Virus record (IMG/VR): IMGVR_UViG_3300031957_000640
Location: 1-46,001 of that record
DNA: 46,001 nucleotides
DNA from: a virus
Direction: 5' to 3' (one strand)
Below, piece by piece: positions 29,623 to 39,572 of the stretch; position 1 is the stretch's first letter, and each line of letters starts with the position of its first letter. Under the pieces are notes generated by a model, which saw nothing but the letters and a program-made list of their open reading frames with translations, did no database searches and was not told the origin of the DNA. A program made the position numbers and the translations under genes.

Positions 29623-30696
29623 TTATATAAATCTTGGTTGTCTTTTATAGGGGTCTGATTCTATCATGCCTCCTGATTGTTTTTTCTTAGGCTGTCTTTC
29701 TATTAAAACTTTATTCATTAATTTTCCATACTCTGGTTTACTTAAATTTTGTGATAATTTATCTAAATAAGAACTCCATAATCTTTTATTTCTATCACCT
29801 AAAATAACTCTGTTACCTTCTGGTCCAGTATATCTGTCAGTCATATTATCAACTATTCCTTTAATATCATTTTTTGATGCAGCAGTAGTTAATCCTGGTG
29901 CCTTTTTAGGTGATAATCCATTAAAAGTGCTTTCGACTAATAATTCTTGTATGGTCTTTGATAAATCTGAAAACTTTTTACCTGTTTTATTTTCATATTC
30001 TACTTTAGTTATTCTACCTTTTTCTTTGATATCTTCTTTAAGAATTTTTAGTGCATCTTCTTTACTTATAGGAATAAAGTTTCCTTTATCATCTTTAACT
30101 TTAATACCATAAACTAATCCACTTTTATATTCTTCTGATGATAATTTATGGCCATAACCTATATCATAAGTTTTGTCTAATTTTGGATTTAATTTTGATT
30201 CAACAGATAATGATACTGTAGGTATAAATCCTTCAGCACCTGTTAAAAAATCAGTAAGAGTATTTGATGACTTAAACTCAAACTTTATAGGTTTTTCTAC
30301 AACAGTTTCTTTAGATTGTTCTGATTTGTCTGTAACATTTTCTTTAGGTTCATCTACTAAATTAACAGGTATTACATTTTCTTTTAAATTATTTTTTAAA
30401 CTAGTTAAACTAGGCTTTACTGTTTCTACATTTATTTTTTGATTCTCTGTAGGTTCAAATGTACTTTCTTGAGTTTTTTTCATATTATCTGTATTATAAA
30501 CAGTATTTAAATTAGGTCTGTAAATTTGTTCATTTAATACAGAAGGATTTCTACTATTATCCATAGCTACACCTCTTGTTCCTTCACCATCTACAGAACC
30601 TATAGGTATTTCTTCTTGCCCACTTTTTATATCTCCTAAATTTACATATAAAGATGCTAATGCTTTTGATAAACTATCATATTCTTTTTCAGACAT
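29623..30696 (-). CDS. Protein with a C-terminal T4-type lysozyme (GH24) domain, 357 aa
   Basis: Residues 1-145 are a hydrophilic, low-complexity extension rich in Asn, Thr, Lys and Val. Residues about 147-300 resemble GH24 muramidases: catalytic Glu155 in GAEGFIP, then KTYDIGYGHKL at 175-185. The C-terminus ends KKKQSGGMIESD and RQPRFI. The long N-terminal arm and its place among virion genes suggest a virion lysozyme used during DNA entry, an endolysin, or both. The middle catalytic position (Asp/Cys in T4-type enzymes) lies in a looser segment and I could not place it with certainty. Confidence 0.75.
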   Translation of the reverse strand: MSEKEYDSLSKALASLYVNLGDIKSGQEEIPIGSVDGEGTRGVAMDNSRNPSVLNEQIYRPNLNTVYNTDNMKKTQESTFEPTENQKINVETVKPSLTSLKNNLKENVIPVNLVDEPKENVTDKSEQSKETVVEKPIKFEFKSSNTLTDFLTGAEGFIPTVSLSVESKLNPKLDKTYDIGYGHKLSSEEYKSGLVYGIKVKDDKGNFIPISKEDALKILKEDIKEKGRITKVEYENKTGKKFSDLSKTIQELLVESTFNGLSPKKAPGLTTAASKNDIKGIVDNMTDRYTGPEGNRVILGDRNKRLWSSYLDKLSQNLSKPEYGKLMNKVLIERQPKKKQSGGMIESDPYKRQPRFI

Positions 30697-30708
30697 ATTT
30701 TTTTCCTT

Positions 30709-30915
30709 TCATCTGTACACTCTTACTTTTTTATTTTTTAAATCTACTTCTACAGGCTTACATATTGCTGTATATCTTTTCTTTGTTACTGGGTCAGCCG
30801 GTTGTTTCATTACCCTAGAGGCAAAGTATCTACATCTATTAATGTCAGCAAACATCATATTACTTTCTTGTTGTGCTTTACCTAAGTATATCATTAATAT
30901 AAATACTGTGGTCAT
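30709..30915 (-). CDS. Unknown 68-aa protein with hydrophobic N-terminus
   Basis: A short hydrophobic start (MTTVFILMIYLGKAQQ) could be a weak signal or membrane anchor. The rest is basic, with two Cys (RCRYFASR, TAICKPV). Overlaps the 82-aa gene by four bases (ATGA). Possibly an outer or inner spanin-like partner, but there is no lipobox, so I leave it unknown. Confidence 0.6.
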   Translation of the reverse strand: MTTVFILMIYLGKAQQESNMMFADINRCRYFASRVMKQPADPVTKKRYTAICKPVEVDLKNKKVRVYR

Positions 30916-31160
30916 TTACCTATTGACCTTCTTATCATATCATCTATCTTACCTTCAAGCCTATCAAATCTTTGCATGAGTTGTGTCATATCATCTTTAA
31001 CATCATCCTTAGTTGCATACATCAATGCCATGTTCTCTTTAGACTTTGCTAGTTCATCTTTAACTTTACCAATAGAAGCAGACGTAGAACGTATCCACCA
31101 TAGAAAGCCACCTATTGCCATAGTTAATATTGCATTCCATATCATTGTCATATCTGCCAT
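30912..31160 (-). CDS. Membrane-anchored coiled-coil protein, 82 aa
   Basis: N-terminal membrane helix (residues 5-22, WNAILTMAIGGFLWWI) followed by a long charged coiled coil (ATKDDVKDDMTQLMQRFDRLEGKI). The build matches small phage proteins annotated as XhlA/holin-accessory or spanin-like. With the 68-aa protein it may form a lysis pair next to the lysozyme. Inference from topology only. Confidence 0.65.
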   Translation of the reverse strand: MADMTMIWNAILTMAIGGFLWWIRSTSASIGKVKDELAKSKENMALMYATKDDVKDDMTQLMQRFDRLEGKIDDMIRRSIGK

Positions 31161-31161
31161 C

Positions 31162-34100
31162 TTAATCTCCTATATTTACTTCTGGTAATTCTGTTGATAA
31201 ATTTTTTAAATTATACTTACGATAAATACTATCAAAAGCATTACGTAGTCTTGGAATTTGTGTAACTAAATCTCTATTTTCTCTAGCATATGTTTTCCAA
31301 AAAGACTTATCAAAACGTGGAGCTTGAAATTTTCCTTTGGTAATTAAATTTATTTCTTTTTTAGATAGCCCACCTGCTTGACGAACTTGTCGAGACATTA
31401 ATATTTTCTTAGCTTCAACAGGACTTTTAAATTTTAGTAAACTATTATACAGTTGGTAAATACCTTCCTGTGCTACAAACTGTTCTTCAATTCCTTCTTG
31501 ATATAACTTTCTCATATTCTGTAAAGAAAAGTTTGCATCTCTAGCACTTAATCTTTGTTTAATAGTAGATGATGTAATATTATTATTTCTATTAGCATTA
31601 CTTAATAAAGTCTTAGCAGCAAAAGAAACATTCTTTATTGGATTAACAATAGTTTCTTTTGTTCCTAATCCAAATATACCTAGAGGTCCTGTAAAGTTTA
31701 AACCTACTTCCGACAGATAACCAGCAACACTACTTGCATCTCTCATTAGTTTTCTTTTTTCACCAAAGTATAAAGGGTCTAGTTTAGATTGTAAGTAAGA
31801 ACCACCTTGGCCTCCTATTGGTTTACTCAATGCATCTAATGTTTCATATGCTCCAACATCTCCAGCTAGCTCTCTTATATTTTTTACAACACCAGGTTCT
31901 GATATCTTATATGCTTTAAATAAAAAGTCTGCTGCACGTAAATCATTTTCTTCTTTAACATAACCTAATATATTTTTAGCATAATCTAAAACTAATGACT
32001 CACCAACAAAAGGAGAGGCAGTATTCTTAATTACTTGTAACATTTTTTCATCTAAGTTTTTAGTTATGTCTTCACCATTTGCTGCACCTACTAATAAAGG
32101 ACTAATAATATCTAGTACATATTGGTCAGGGTTGTTATAACTTAAATCAGTAACAGCATACTCTTTTTCACCATCTTTATTTATATATTCTCTAACTTGT
32201 AGAGCATGATTTTTGGCCCACTCTGGTAAAGACTGACGAATAAAATCCATAACTTTATCTGTACCTTGAGTAGTATTATATACATAAGCAGCTAGTGCCG
32301 GTGCTGCAGCTACTGCCCCTTGAGACAGTAAACGATTAGCACCAGACTTAATTAAACCTCTACCAGATTTAGTAGACATGCCTAATTCAAAACCATCTTT
32401 AATTTCTTGAGAGCCCATCTTTAAAACTCTATACTTATTACGTAAGTTCTCTGCAGGAAAAGCAGTAAAAGAACCAAGTATAGGTATGCCTCTCATCTTC
32501 TCTAATACTTTTGGTATTCTAGAATATACTGGCATAACATTTAATGCATTTGAAATAGCTACTTCATCTACTAAAAAATCATCAAATGCTTTTGTATCAT
32601 CTGGTGTAACATATACTGGCTGATTTTCTTTAACTGGTTTACCTGTTGATAAATCAATTACAGGTTCTTCTGTATCTGGGTCAAGCTTTGTAACTCTTTT
32701 AGTTCCTTTAATTGGTATACCATAATCTCTTTCATAATTAGCTCTCATGATTTGTTTTTGTTCAGGAGACATATCATCAAAGATTTTTTGAAACTTAGCT
32801 TTCTCACTTAAATAACTTGCTATCTTACCTAAATCATCTGTCTTTGTATATATCTGTTCTGCTTTTCTAGCAGTTTTTTTAAAGCCTGCTGTTTTTTCTA
32901 GAGAACTAACTCCCATTGAACCTACACGTACAATATTTCTAGCTAATACACCTTGTATACCTTTTATATTATTCTCATTAATATCTGCAAAGTCTGATAA
33001 TCTATTAGCAATTTGATTTAATTCCACATTAGTACCTTGCACACCTAATCTTCTTAGCTTATCAAACAAAGCATCTTTATCTTTTTTAGATTTTGTTACT
33101 ACAATTTTAGCTAACTTACCTATACCTGTCCAGTTACCTGAATTAGCCACAGTAAGTAAAGCACCTAGTGCATTTCTTACGTGAGCAAAAGGATTATATA
33201 CTGTCTTACCTTTTTTAATATAACCTTGAGTTGCTGCAATAGCTTGAGCAAAAGGACCTAGTGCTTCATTCTTAGATAAAAATCCTGTTCTATCTGTCAT
33301 AACTTTTATCTTAGCTGCTAATTCTTTTGGTATAAATATTTCTTGTGCAGGTGCTGCATAAATATCACCACGAACTTGAAAAGGTGTTTCATCATATAAA
33401 GACTTTTCAAATGCAGAAGCTTTAGAAGTTACAAGAGGAACAGCATCTTCACCTAATAGTTCTTTAGCTTTAAAAGCAGAGTCAGCTCTTACTGCCAAAC
33501 CTCTGTTTAATAAACTATCAGATAACTGTGCAGCTATTCTTAAATCAGCAACAGGTTCTACAATACCAGCTATAGTTTCAGTAGCTCTTAGTGCTGGGTT
33601 TTGATTTAAACCATAGATTGTTTTAATAACATCAGGCAATTCTTGTTTTGCTTTTAATGCACCATACTTACTTCTGCTTTGTAAACTTGGTGTATATAAT
33701 CTTTGCATTTCAGTATTAATAATTTTATTTAATTTGTTTTCATCATAAATACCTTCTTTACTTTGTTTACTAACAAATTCTTTTAATGTACCATCTGCAT
33801 TTCTAAGTCCTAGTTTTTTACCTAGAACCTCATCTTCTACTGCAAGATTACGAAACTCAACAATAGTATCTCTATTTCGTGCATCTTTTTTCCAAAGATT
33901 AAAATCTTGTCTACCTCTCTTTGTAAACTTTTCAAAGATATCTCTTACATAGTTATTTTTTAAACCATAAATTGTTTTAGTTTTTTCAGATATTTGTAAT
34001 CGTGGGTCATCTAATTCTTTTCTAACTTTAGTTCTAAGACGAGTAAAGTCTCTTAGACTATTAGCTAAATCAGGACTTCTTAATCTAACATTTCTTCTAG

Positions 34101-35052
34101 CTATAGTATCTCCTTCCATAGCTTTATTAACTAATTCAATATCTGTTGGTGTAGGAGCTTTAAAATCTCTTTGCCAAAATGTTTCAATATCTCCAGATAA
34201 CTTTTCAGCATCTTGTTTAATTTCTTTAAATGCTGATTCGCCTATCTCAATGTTTCTCATGGTAGCATTATCTAAACCAGCCTGAGGCATAAACCATTTT
34301 TCTAACCAGTTTTGTGCACCTCGTACAGCATTACTATCTGAAAGACCTGTAGCCTTTGAAGCACTCTTAACACCAGCTCCTATAGTAGAACCTACAATAT
34401 TAATACCAGCACCTCCTAAAGGACTTATCACACCTTCAGCTAAACCTTGTAAAGCTATATCACCATAATCATATTCTCCTTGTGCCCTTCTTCCTAATGC
34501 CATATCTACATTTTGAGAACGTGCTTGTTGTGCACCACCTCCAGCACCAGCAATACCACCTTCTACTGCTAATGAACCAAGCACTGGCTTAGTACTTAAA
34601 GCTTTTATCTTTGCTTTTACTGTTGCTCTAACACCTTGCTTTGCAGCTTCTTTAGCTCCAAGAACAGCAGCACCACCTGTGCCTAGTGTAAATGCACCAG
34701 CAATAACAGATAATAAGTTAGTAGGGTCTGTAATACCAGCAGCAGCATAATCACCTAGTGCTCTCCACATAGGTGCACCACCTTCACTAAAAGCTGAAGG
34801 CAGTTGGTCTACTTTATCTAAAGCTTCTGAGTAAGATTTTTTATTAACATCTGATAACTGTTTTATTTTACTACCCTGTGTAAAGGTAGATGAAATATTA
34901 GTATCAAAATATCTTCTCTTCTGTAAAAACTTATCTAATACTTCTTGTCTATTATTAGTTACAGTTTCACCCATAGCTTTTAAAGAATGATAAGCATTAC
35001 TTAAAAAATTATCATCTTGTAATAAAGAATTATATGTTACTTTATTATTCAT
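31162..35052 (-). CDS. Large internal virion / DNA-ejection protein, 1296 aa
   Basis: The largest gene in the window. An Ala/Gly-rich hydrophobic stretch (about residues 105-235) could insert in membranes. The rest is charged and helical. Such very large proteins encoded beside lysozyme and tail genes of podoviruses (T7 gp16, P22 gp16/gp20-like) are packaged in the head and ejected to form a trans-envelope conduit. I saw no transglycosylase motif. ATGA overlap with the upstream 724-aa gene links the ejection proteins in one operon. Confidence 0.65.
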   Translation of the reverse strand: MNNKVTYNSLLQDDNFLSNAYHSLKAMGETVTNNRQEVLDKFLQKRRYFDTNISSTFTQGSKIKQLSDVNKKSYSEALDKVDQLPSAFSEGGAPMWRALGDYAAAGITDPTNLLSVIAGAFTLGTGGAAVLGAKEAAKQGVRATVKAKIKALSTKPVLGSLAVEGGIAGAGGGAQQARSQNVDMALGRRAQGEYDYGDIALQGLAEGVISPLGGAGINIVGSTIGAGVKSASKATGLSDSNAVRGAQNWLEKWFMPQAGLDNATMRNIEIGESAFKEIKQDAEKLSGDIETFWQRDFKAPTPTDIELVNKAMEGDTIARRNVRLRSPDLANSLRDFTRLRTKVRKELDDPRLQISEKTKTIYGLKNNYVRDIFEKFTKRGRQDFNLWKKDARNRDTIVEFRNLAVEDEVLGKKLGLRNADGTLKEFVSKQSKEGIYDENKLNKIINTEMQRLYTPSLQSRSKYGALKAKQELPDVIKTIYGLNQNPALRATETIAGIVEPVADLRIAAQLSDSLLNRGLAVRADSAFKAKELLGEDAVPLVTSKASAFEKSLYDETPFQVRGDIYAAPAQEIFIPKELAAKIKVMTDRTGFLSKNEALGPFAQAIAATQGYIKKGKTVYNPFAHVRNALGALLTVANSGNWTGIGKLAKIVVTKSKKDKDALFDKLRRLGVQGTNVELNQIANRLSDFADINENNIKGIQGVLARNIVRVGSMGVSSLEKTAGFKKTARKAEQIYTKTDDLGKIASYLSEKAKFQKIFDDMSPEQKQIMRANYERDYGIPIKGTKRVTKLDPDTEEPVIDLSTGKPVKENQPVYVTPDDTKAFDDFLVDEVAISNALNVMPVYSRIPKVLEKMRGIPILGSFTAFPAENLRNKYRVLKMGSQEIKDGFELGMSTKSGRGLIKSGANRLLSQGAVAAAPALAAYVYNTTQGTDKVMDFIRQSLPEWAKNHALQVREYINKDGEKEYAVTDLSYNNPDQYVLDIISPLLVGAANGEDITKNLDEKMLQVIKNTASPFVGESLVLDYAKNILGYVKEENDLRAADFLFKAYKISEPGVVKNIRELAGDVGAYETLDALSKPIGGQGGSYLQSKLDPLYFGEKRKLMRDASSVAGYLSEVGLNFTGPLGIFGLGTKETIVNPIKNVSFAAKTLLSNANRNNNITSSTIKQRLSARDANFSLQNMRKLYQEGIEEQFVAQEGIYQLYNSLLKFKSPVEAKKILMSRQVRQAGGLSKKEINLITKGKFQAPRFDKSFWKTYARENRDLVTQIPRLRNAFDSIYRKYNLKNLSTELPEVNIGD

Positions 35053-37223
35053 CTTTGGTCGTTTACTTTAAATTCTTCTTTATTAGGATTTTCATCAAAA
35101 ATTGCTTTAAATCTAGCATCATATGCTTTTTGTTGTGAAGGTTCTAAAAGATATCTTATTTTTAAATAATTTTCATAACCTACATTTGGGTTTCTTCCGT
35201 CTTCTGTACTTGCTAAATAATTATCAGCTTGTTCAGTAATAGTTAAACCTGTTTTTAATACTTTATCTTTAGCTGCATGATTTAATCTCATTTGTTCTAA
35301 TCCAGTAGTATATTCATCAATATCTATTTTACCTTGATTAAGTAATTGTTGATATTTACCTACTCTTGCTTGAAACTGTTGATTAGCACTATCTCTTACA
35401 ATTTGTCTTTCTTCTCTATTTAAATCTTTTAAAGTTTTTAAATACTCTTGAGAACCTTCAGTTGCTTTAGCTCCTGCTTTTCCAAACTCAGCAAAGAAAC
35501 CACCACCTTTACCATCACCAGTTAGTAAACCTTTTCCTAAGTCTATTAAGAATTTACTTCTAGCTGCTTTTCTAGCTGTTTCTTTTTCTTCAGTAAGTCT
35601 AGCTTTATCAGCTTCACCTTGTGCTTTAGCTGTAGCCTCTAATCCAGCATACTGTTGAGCAAGATTAGTAAACTGTTTTCTCACTGCATCATAAGGATTA
35701 AATTCTGTTGTATCTCCTGTACCAGGTCTAGCATTACCTATAATATCACCACTTATTAATTCTTGATTTTGTTTATTAACTGATGGATTATTATTATTAA
35801 CTGATGGATTATTAACTGATGAATTATTAGATGATGTATTATCAACTGGTGTTGTATCTAATATATTTTTTAAAGTTGTGTACCTATCTTGTTGTTCTTT
35901 AAACTCATCTAAACCAGGTTCACCATCTTCAACAAATTTTTTGTCTCTTTTCATTCTATTTATTTTTCCTTCAAATTCTACTGCTCTTTGTTTTTGTTTT
36001 TCAGTCGTTCTTAGAGGATTTAAAGCTTTGCCTACTTTACTAATTCTTTCAGGTAATGTTGATATAAATTTATCTAGAGGTGGTCCTTTTGAAGCTAAAT
36101 TTTTACCACCTACATTTATATTTTGTAAACTATTAAAAAATTGTTTTAAAGAATCAATAGTAGATGGACCATCTTCTTCATCATACTCTTCTATCTCTTC
36201 ATTTATATCTGCCATTTGTGCTGGTGTTGTTGGATTACTAAAAATTGATTGACCTATCTTTTTTTTTACTACAGGTAAACCAGATAAACCTCCATCAATA
36301 CTACCACCTTCAGAAAATAGTTTTAAATTCTTAGCAGCATCATAAGTACCTAAAGCAGTTGCTCCAGTTCCTAGTGCTGTTGCTAAAGGACTTGGTCTAT
36401 ATTGTTGTTGTGTATATTGTACTTGACCTTGATTAATAGGTGTACCAGCTACTAATGCTTGGAACTTACCGAGTTGTTGTTCTGGAAATTCTCTTTCAGT
36501 TAAAAATCTTTTATATGATTCATCTAATAGAGTTTGTTCTCTTTGTTGTTGTTCTCTACCCATAGCTTCTAATGCACCTAATTCTCTAGCTTGTGATGTA
36601 AACTGTTGAGGTACTAATGAAGATAAACCAGAAGCAGCTTGCCTCTCTCTTAATTTCTGTGCCTCAAATTGTTTTTGTGCATTTTGAAAAGCTGCTAAAT
36701 CTCCTTTAGCTTGTAAGTCAGATAGTAATCTTGCTTGATTATCTCTTGCTTGTGACTCTAACATAGCAGCTCTAGACCCACCAAAAGAACCAGCATCTAT
36801 TGCTGATTTTCTAAGGCCTGGTAATGTTTGTTGTTCAAATTGTTCTGTTGCCTGTCTCTTAGCAATATCAGTTACTGCTTGTTGATAAGGATTCATAAAA
36901 GGCTGCAGATTTTCAGTTGTTGCCTGCTGTGTTTGTCCTCTAATTAATCCAGAAGCCTCATCATATATAGGTTTAGATTGTCCTACTAATTCTCTTAAAC
37001 CTGCTTGAGCTGTTGTTTGGTCATCAGATATAGCAGCTAAAGTTTTTCCCTCATAAGGAACAAAACCTTCATCCATTCTTTGTTTATATAATGCTTGACC
37101 TTTACCTAATATGTCTTTAAGATAAGGTGCTATTTCTTCTGCTATTTTGGGTTCAGATATACTAGCCGGTACAATCTGTGTAGGTTGACTTCTAGTTAGA
37201 CCTAATAAAGACGAAAGACTCAT
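35049..37223 (-). CDS. Virion or ejection protein, Gln-rich helical, 724 aa
   Basis: Gln, Ala, Arg and Glu-rich helical N-terminal region (residues 40-260), with segments such as GSFGGSRAAMLESQARDNQ that recur in marine phage virion proteins. A Gly motif (FSEGGSIDGGLSGLPVV) follows near residue 310. An Asn/Ser-rich linker with short tandem repeats (DNA about 35778-35840) precedes a second helical domain. Probably an internal head or ejection protein by position between two other large virion genes. Start and stop both form TAATG/ATGA junctions. Confidence 0.6.
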   Translation of the reverse strand: MSLSSLLGLTRSQPTQIVPASISEPKIAEEIAPYLKDILGKGQALYKQRMDEGFVPYEGKTLAAISDDQTTAQAGLRELVGQSKPIYDEASGLIRGQTQQATTENLQPFMNPYQQAVTDIAKRQATEQFEQQTLPGLRKSAIDAGSFGGSRAAMLESQARDNQARLLSDLQAKGDLAAFQNAQKQFEAQKLRERQAASGLSSLVPQQFTSQARELGALEAMGREQQQREQTLLDESYKRFLTEREFPEQQLGKFQALVAGTPINQGQVQYTQQQYRPSPLATALGTGATALGTYDAAKNLKLFSEGGSIDGGLSGLPVVKKKIGQSIFSNPTTPAQMADINEEIEEYDEEDGPSTIDSLKQFFNSLQNINVGGKNLASKGPPLDKFISTLPERISKVGKALNPLRTTEKQKQRAVEFEGKINRMKRDKKFVEDGEPGLDEFKEQQDRYTTLKNILDTTPVDNTSSNNSSVNNPSVNNNNPSVNKQNQELISGDIIGNARPGTGDTTEFNPYDAVRKQFTNLAQQYAGLEATAKAQGEADKARLTEEKETARKAARSKFLIDLGKGLLTGDGKGGGFFAEFGKAGAKATEGSQEYLKTLKDLNREERQIVRDSANQQFQARVGKYQQLLNQGKIDIDEYTTGLEQMRLNHAAKDKVLKTGLTITEQADNYLASTEDGRNPNVGYENYLKIRYLLEPSQQKAYDARFKAIFDENPNKEEFKVNDQR
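35778..35840 (-). repeat. Short tandem repeat coding an Asn/Ser/Pro linker
   Basis: Units related to TTAACTGATGGATTATT on the plus strand occur several times, coding NNSSVNNPSVNNNNPSVN-like linker sequence in the 724-aa protein. In-frame expansion and contraction are likely in related phages. Confidence 0.7.
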
Positions 37224-39097
37224 TATACTCTCCTCATTCTATTTAATGCTTGTAAACCATCTATTTCTTTTTGTTGTTCTCTTTGTCCTGTTGCTGCCAT
37301 ACGCACATCTTTTACAGTTTCATCCATTATTTTTGCACCTGCATCAGGATTACCATTACCTAATAAAGACATTGTATTAGCATCTACCACATACTCTTTA
37401 GGACTTACTGCTAATGTTGCTACTTGTTGGCCATTATCTCGCTCTACAATAGGCATATATACATTATCTTCCATACCATCACCTTGACCTCCAACCATGC
37501 CTGAGAACTCTTTATATCGAACATCTAGGCCATTCTGAGGCATTTGTCCACCATATGCCATACCTATTAAACCACCTGATGAAGCTAACTGAGTATCTCC
37601 TGGTCTAATAAATCTAGTTTTAACACCAGAAGATAATGCACCAACTCCTTGTGATGCAGCATAGTTTGGATTATAATTTTTATAAGCTAACTGTATTAAC
37701 TCTAAAGCTCTATCAGTTGGAACTATTTCTTCTTCTCCAGTTTCTGGATTAATTCTGTAATATTCTGTAGCTACTTTACCATAGTCTGTTTCTACTTGTC
37801 GTTGTTGTAAACCCTCTGGAAGGTCTGGTTGTTCTGGTTCTGGAGCTAATGCTTGTGCAGCTGCTGTTCCTAATGCTAATTGTCCTATTGTACTTTCAGG
37901 TATTAATTTATTTAAATAAGGTACTCTATTTAATTCTCTTCCAATTAAAGTTCCTTTATAATCTGGACCAGATAAACTTAATGAATTTTTTATTTTATCT
38001 ACAGTAGATAAGTTAGCATATCCTGCATCTGCTGCATCTGCTGCATCTGCTGCATTTCTTATTACGTCTGCTTCACTTATAGTTCCAGGTACAGCAACAT
38101 CTTGATAATTTGCTAAATTAGGGTTTACTCCTGGAGAAAAAGTTTCAGCAGCTGGAATAGTTTGTGCTTGTTGATAACTATCTCCCATAAGATTAGCACG
38201 AGTTGTACCTGTTGCATCATATTTTAAAGGAGTCTCTGTATATGTACCTTGAGGAACTGGACCAACTACATCTGCTTTATTAATTGCAAGACCACTAGTA
38301 GGTCCACCAGTTGTACCACCTCTAACATACTCAGTTTGATTAGGTTGCTCACCTTTTAAACCACTAAGACCTGTTTGGTCTCCAAAACTTTTTCCTACAA
38401 ATTCTCCAGTGCCTGCAAATCTATCACCTAATCTAGAAACAAAAGTTCCTGATGGGTCATAACCAGCTCCACCTGTAACACTTTGTCCTAAATCAGAAAA
38501 TACATTTGTTGCTGCAGCTGTTGGAGCATTCTGTAACGAAGCAGTTGAAATATCACTACCATAACTAGCAGCATCAGGGCCTAAATTAGAAGCATAATTA
38601 GATGTTCCATCTCCTACAAATTCACTTCCAGCTTGTGAACCTTCTGATAACTTACCTTTAACTGCTTCTGCAGCAGCAGCTCTAGCAGCAGCCTGTGTAA
38701 CTTTATATGGATTACCTTCTGCTTTAGGGTCTTTCATTGCAGCTATACTAGCAGCTATTGCAGCAGCTGCAGCAGGATTACCACCTAATAAAGGAGCCAA
38801 ACCTAAAATAACATTACCAACTTTTGATTTAGATAAAGGTCTAACAATAGCTCTACCAAATACTTTAGCAGGAGGAAGTTTATTAAAAGCTCTAATTGCT
38901 TTCTTTAAAAATCCACCAAATCCTGCTTGTACTACAGGAAGATTAACAAGACCACCAGAAGCTGCATATTGCATATCTCCTTCATCAGCCATACTACCAG
39001 CTGTTAAGTCTGATAATAATGCTAGCCTTTCTAAACCTGTAGGTTCTTGCTCTTGTAAATTATCTCTAAACATCATTAAATCCTGTAGTCCGTTCAT
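37223..39097 (-). CDS. Virion structural or ejection protein, Ala/Gly-rich, 624 aa
   Basis: Residues 55-130 contain a glycine motif (AASGGLVNLPVVQAGFGG) and an Ala-rich hydrophobic block (NPAAAAAIAASIAAM). The centre is low-complexity Gly/Thr/Ala. The C-terminal quarter has ASSGGLIGMAYGGQM and a conserved-looking block (LAVSPKEYVVDANTMSLLGN then GAKIMDE) common in marine phage structural proteins. GCATCTGCT-type triplet repeats at about 38022-38055 code an AADAAD run. Role in the tail or ejection apparatus is inferred from place in the operon. Confidence 0.6.
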   Translation of the reverse strand: MNGLQDLMMFRDNLQEQEPTGLERLALLSDLTAGSMADEGDMQYAASGGLVNLPVVQAGFGGFLKKAIRAFNKLPPAKVFGRAIVRPLSKSKVGNVILGLAPLLGGNPAAAAAIAASIAAMKDPKAEGNPYKVTQAAARAAAAEAVKGKLSEGSQAGSEFVGDGTSNYASNLGPDAASYGSDISTASLQNAPTAAATNVFSDLGQSVTGGAGYDPSGTFVSRLGDRFAGTGEFVGKSFGDQTGLSGLKGEQPNQTEYVRGGTTGGPTSGLAINKADVVGPVPQGTYTETPLKYDATGTTRANLMGDSYQQAQTIPAAETFSPGVNPNLANYQDVAVPGTISEADVIRNAADAADAADAGYANLSTVDKIKNSLSLSGPDYKGTLIGRELNRVPYLNKLIPESTIGQLALGTAAAQALAPEPEQPDLPEGLQQRQVETDYGKVATEYYRINPETGEEEIVPTDRALELIQLAYKNYNPNYAASQGVGALSSGVKTRFIRPGDTQLASSGGLIGMAYGGQMPQNGLDVRYKEFSGMVGGQGDGMEDNVYMPIVERDNGQQVATLAVSPKEYVVDANTMSLLGNGNPDAGAKIMDETVKDVRMAATGQREQQKEIDGLQALNRMRRV

Positions 39098-39291
39098 TAT
39101 ATTTTCCTTTTGTCCATATAGTTTGATTGTGCTTTTGTTTGGTCTGCATAAAAATTATTGCTTACATCACGTAAGGGTTCTATCTTTTGTTTTTGACTAT
39201 ATATACCCTGCATTAATCCAGTCTTACCTTGATTAATATTTTGTACATAAGTACTTGTATTTATAAAATTAAAATAATCTGTTTTGTTCAT
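39097..39291 (-). CDS. Unknown 64-aa virion-operon protein
   Basis: Unrecognised small soluble protein (MNKTDYFNFINTSTYVQ...). Both ends are one-base TAATG overlaps in the late operon, so it is made with the tail proteins. It may be a small tail or ejection subunit. Confidence 0.6.
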   Translation of the reverse strand: MNKTDYFNFINTSTYVQNINQGKTGLMQGIYSQKQKIEPLRDVSNNFYADQTKAQSNYMDKRKI

Positions 39292-39572
39292 TAGAAAAAA
39301 GCCTTAAATGTTGTTGAAGTTGCAGTGCTTACATAACCTTTATATTTACCAGCACTTGTTGTATACACCACATCACCTTTTTGTGGGTTTGTAATATTAC
39401 CTGAAGTTACTTCTACTCTTATAGTTGTTGATGGTCTATTATCTACTTGTGCATCTCGTGCATCTAATTCATTTAATAATGTAGAACCCCATCTTTGCAT
39501 TTCATTATATAAGTTTCTTATTTCTTCTGTTGGTAAGTTTACGAGATTAGATAACTCAGGATATCTTGCCAT
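39291..39572 (-). CDS. Small putative tail protein, 93 aa
   Basis: N-terminal helix pair (MARYPELSNLVNLPTEEIRNL then WGSTLLNELDARD), then a beta-rich C-terminal half. Similar small proteins lie next to the stabilisation protein in marine podoviruses, as I recall, but no function is established. TAATG overlaps at both ends. Confidence 0.6.
   Translation of the reverse strand: MARYPELSNLVNLPTEEIRNLYNEMQRWGSTLLNELDARDAQVDNRPSTTIRVEVTSGNITNPQKGDVVYTTSAGKYKGYVSTATSTTFKAFF

Noticed and set aside
35878-36252. Plus-strand 124-aa ORF inside the 724-aa virion gene
   Set aside because: Shadow of the minus-strand coding sequence. Composition rich in Ser, Phe and Leu, no operon context.
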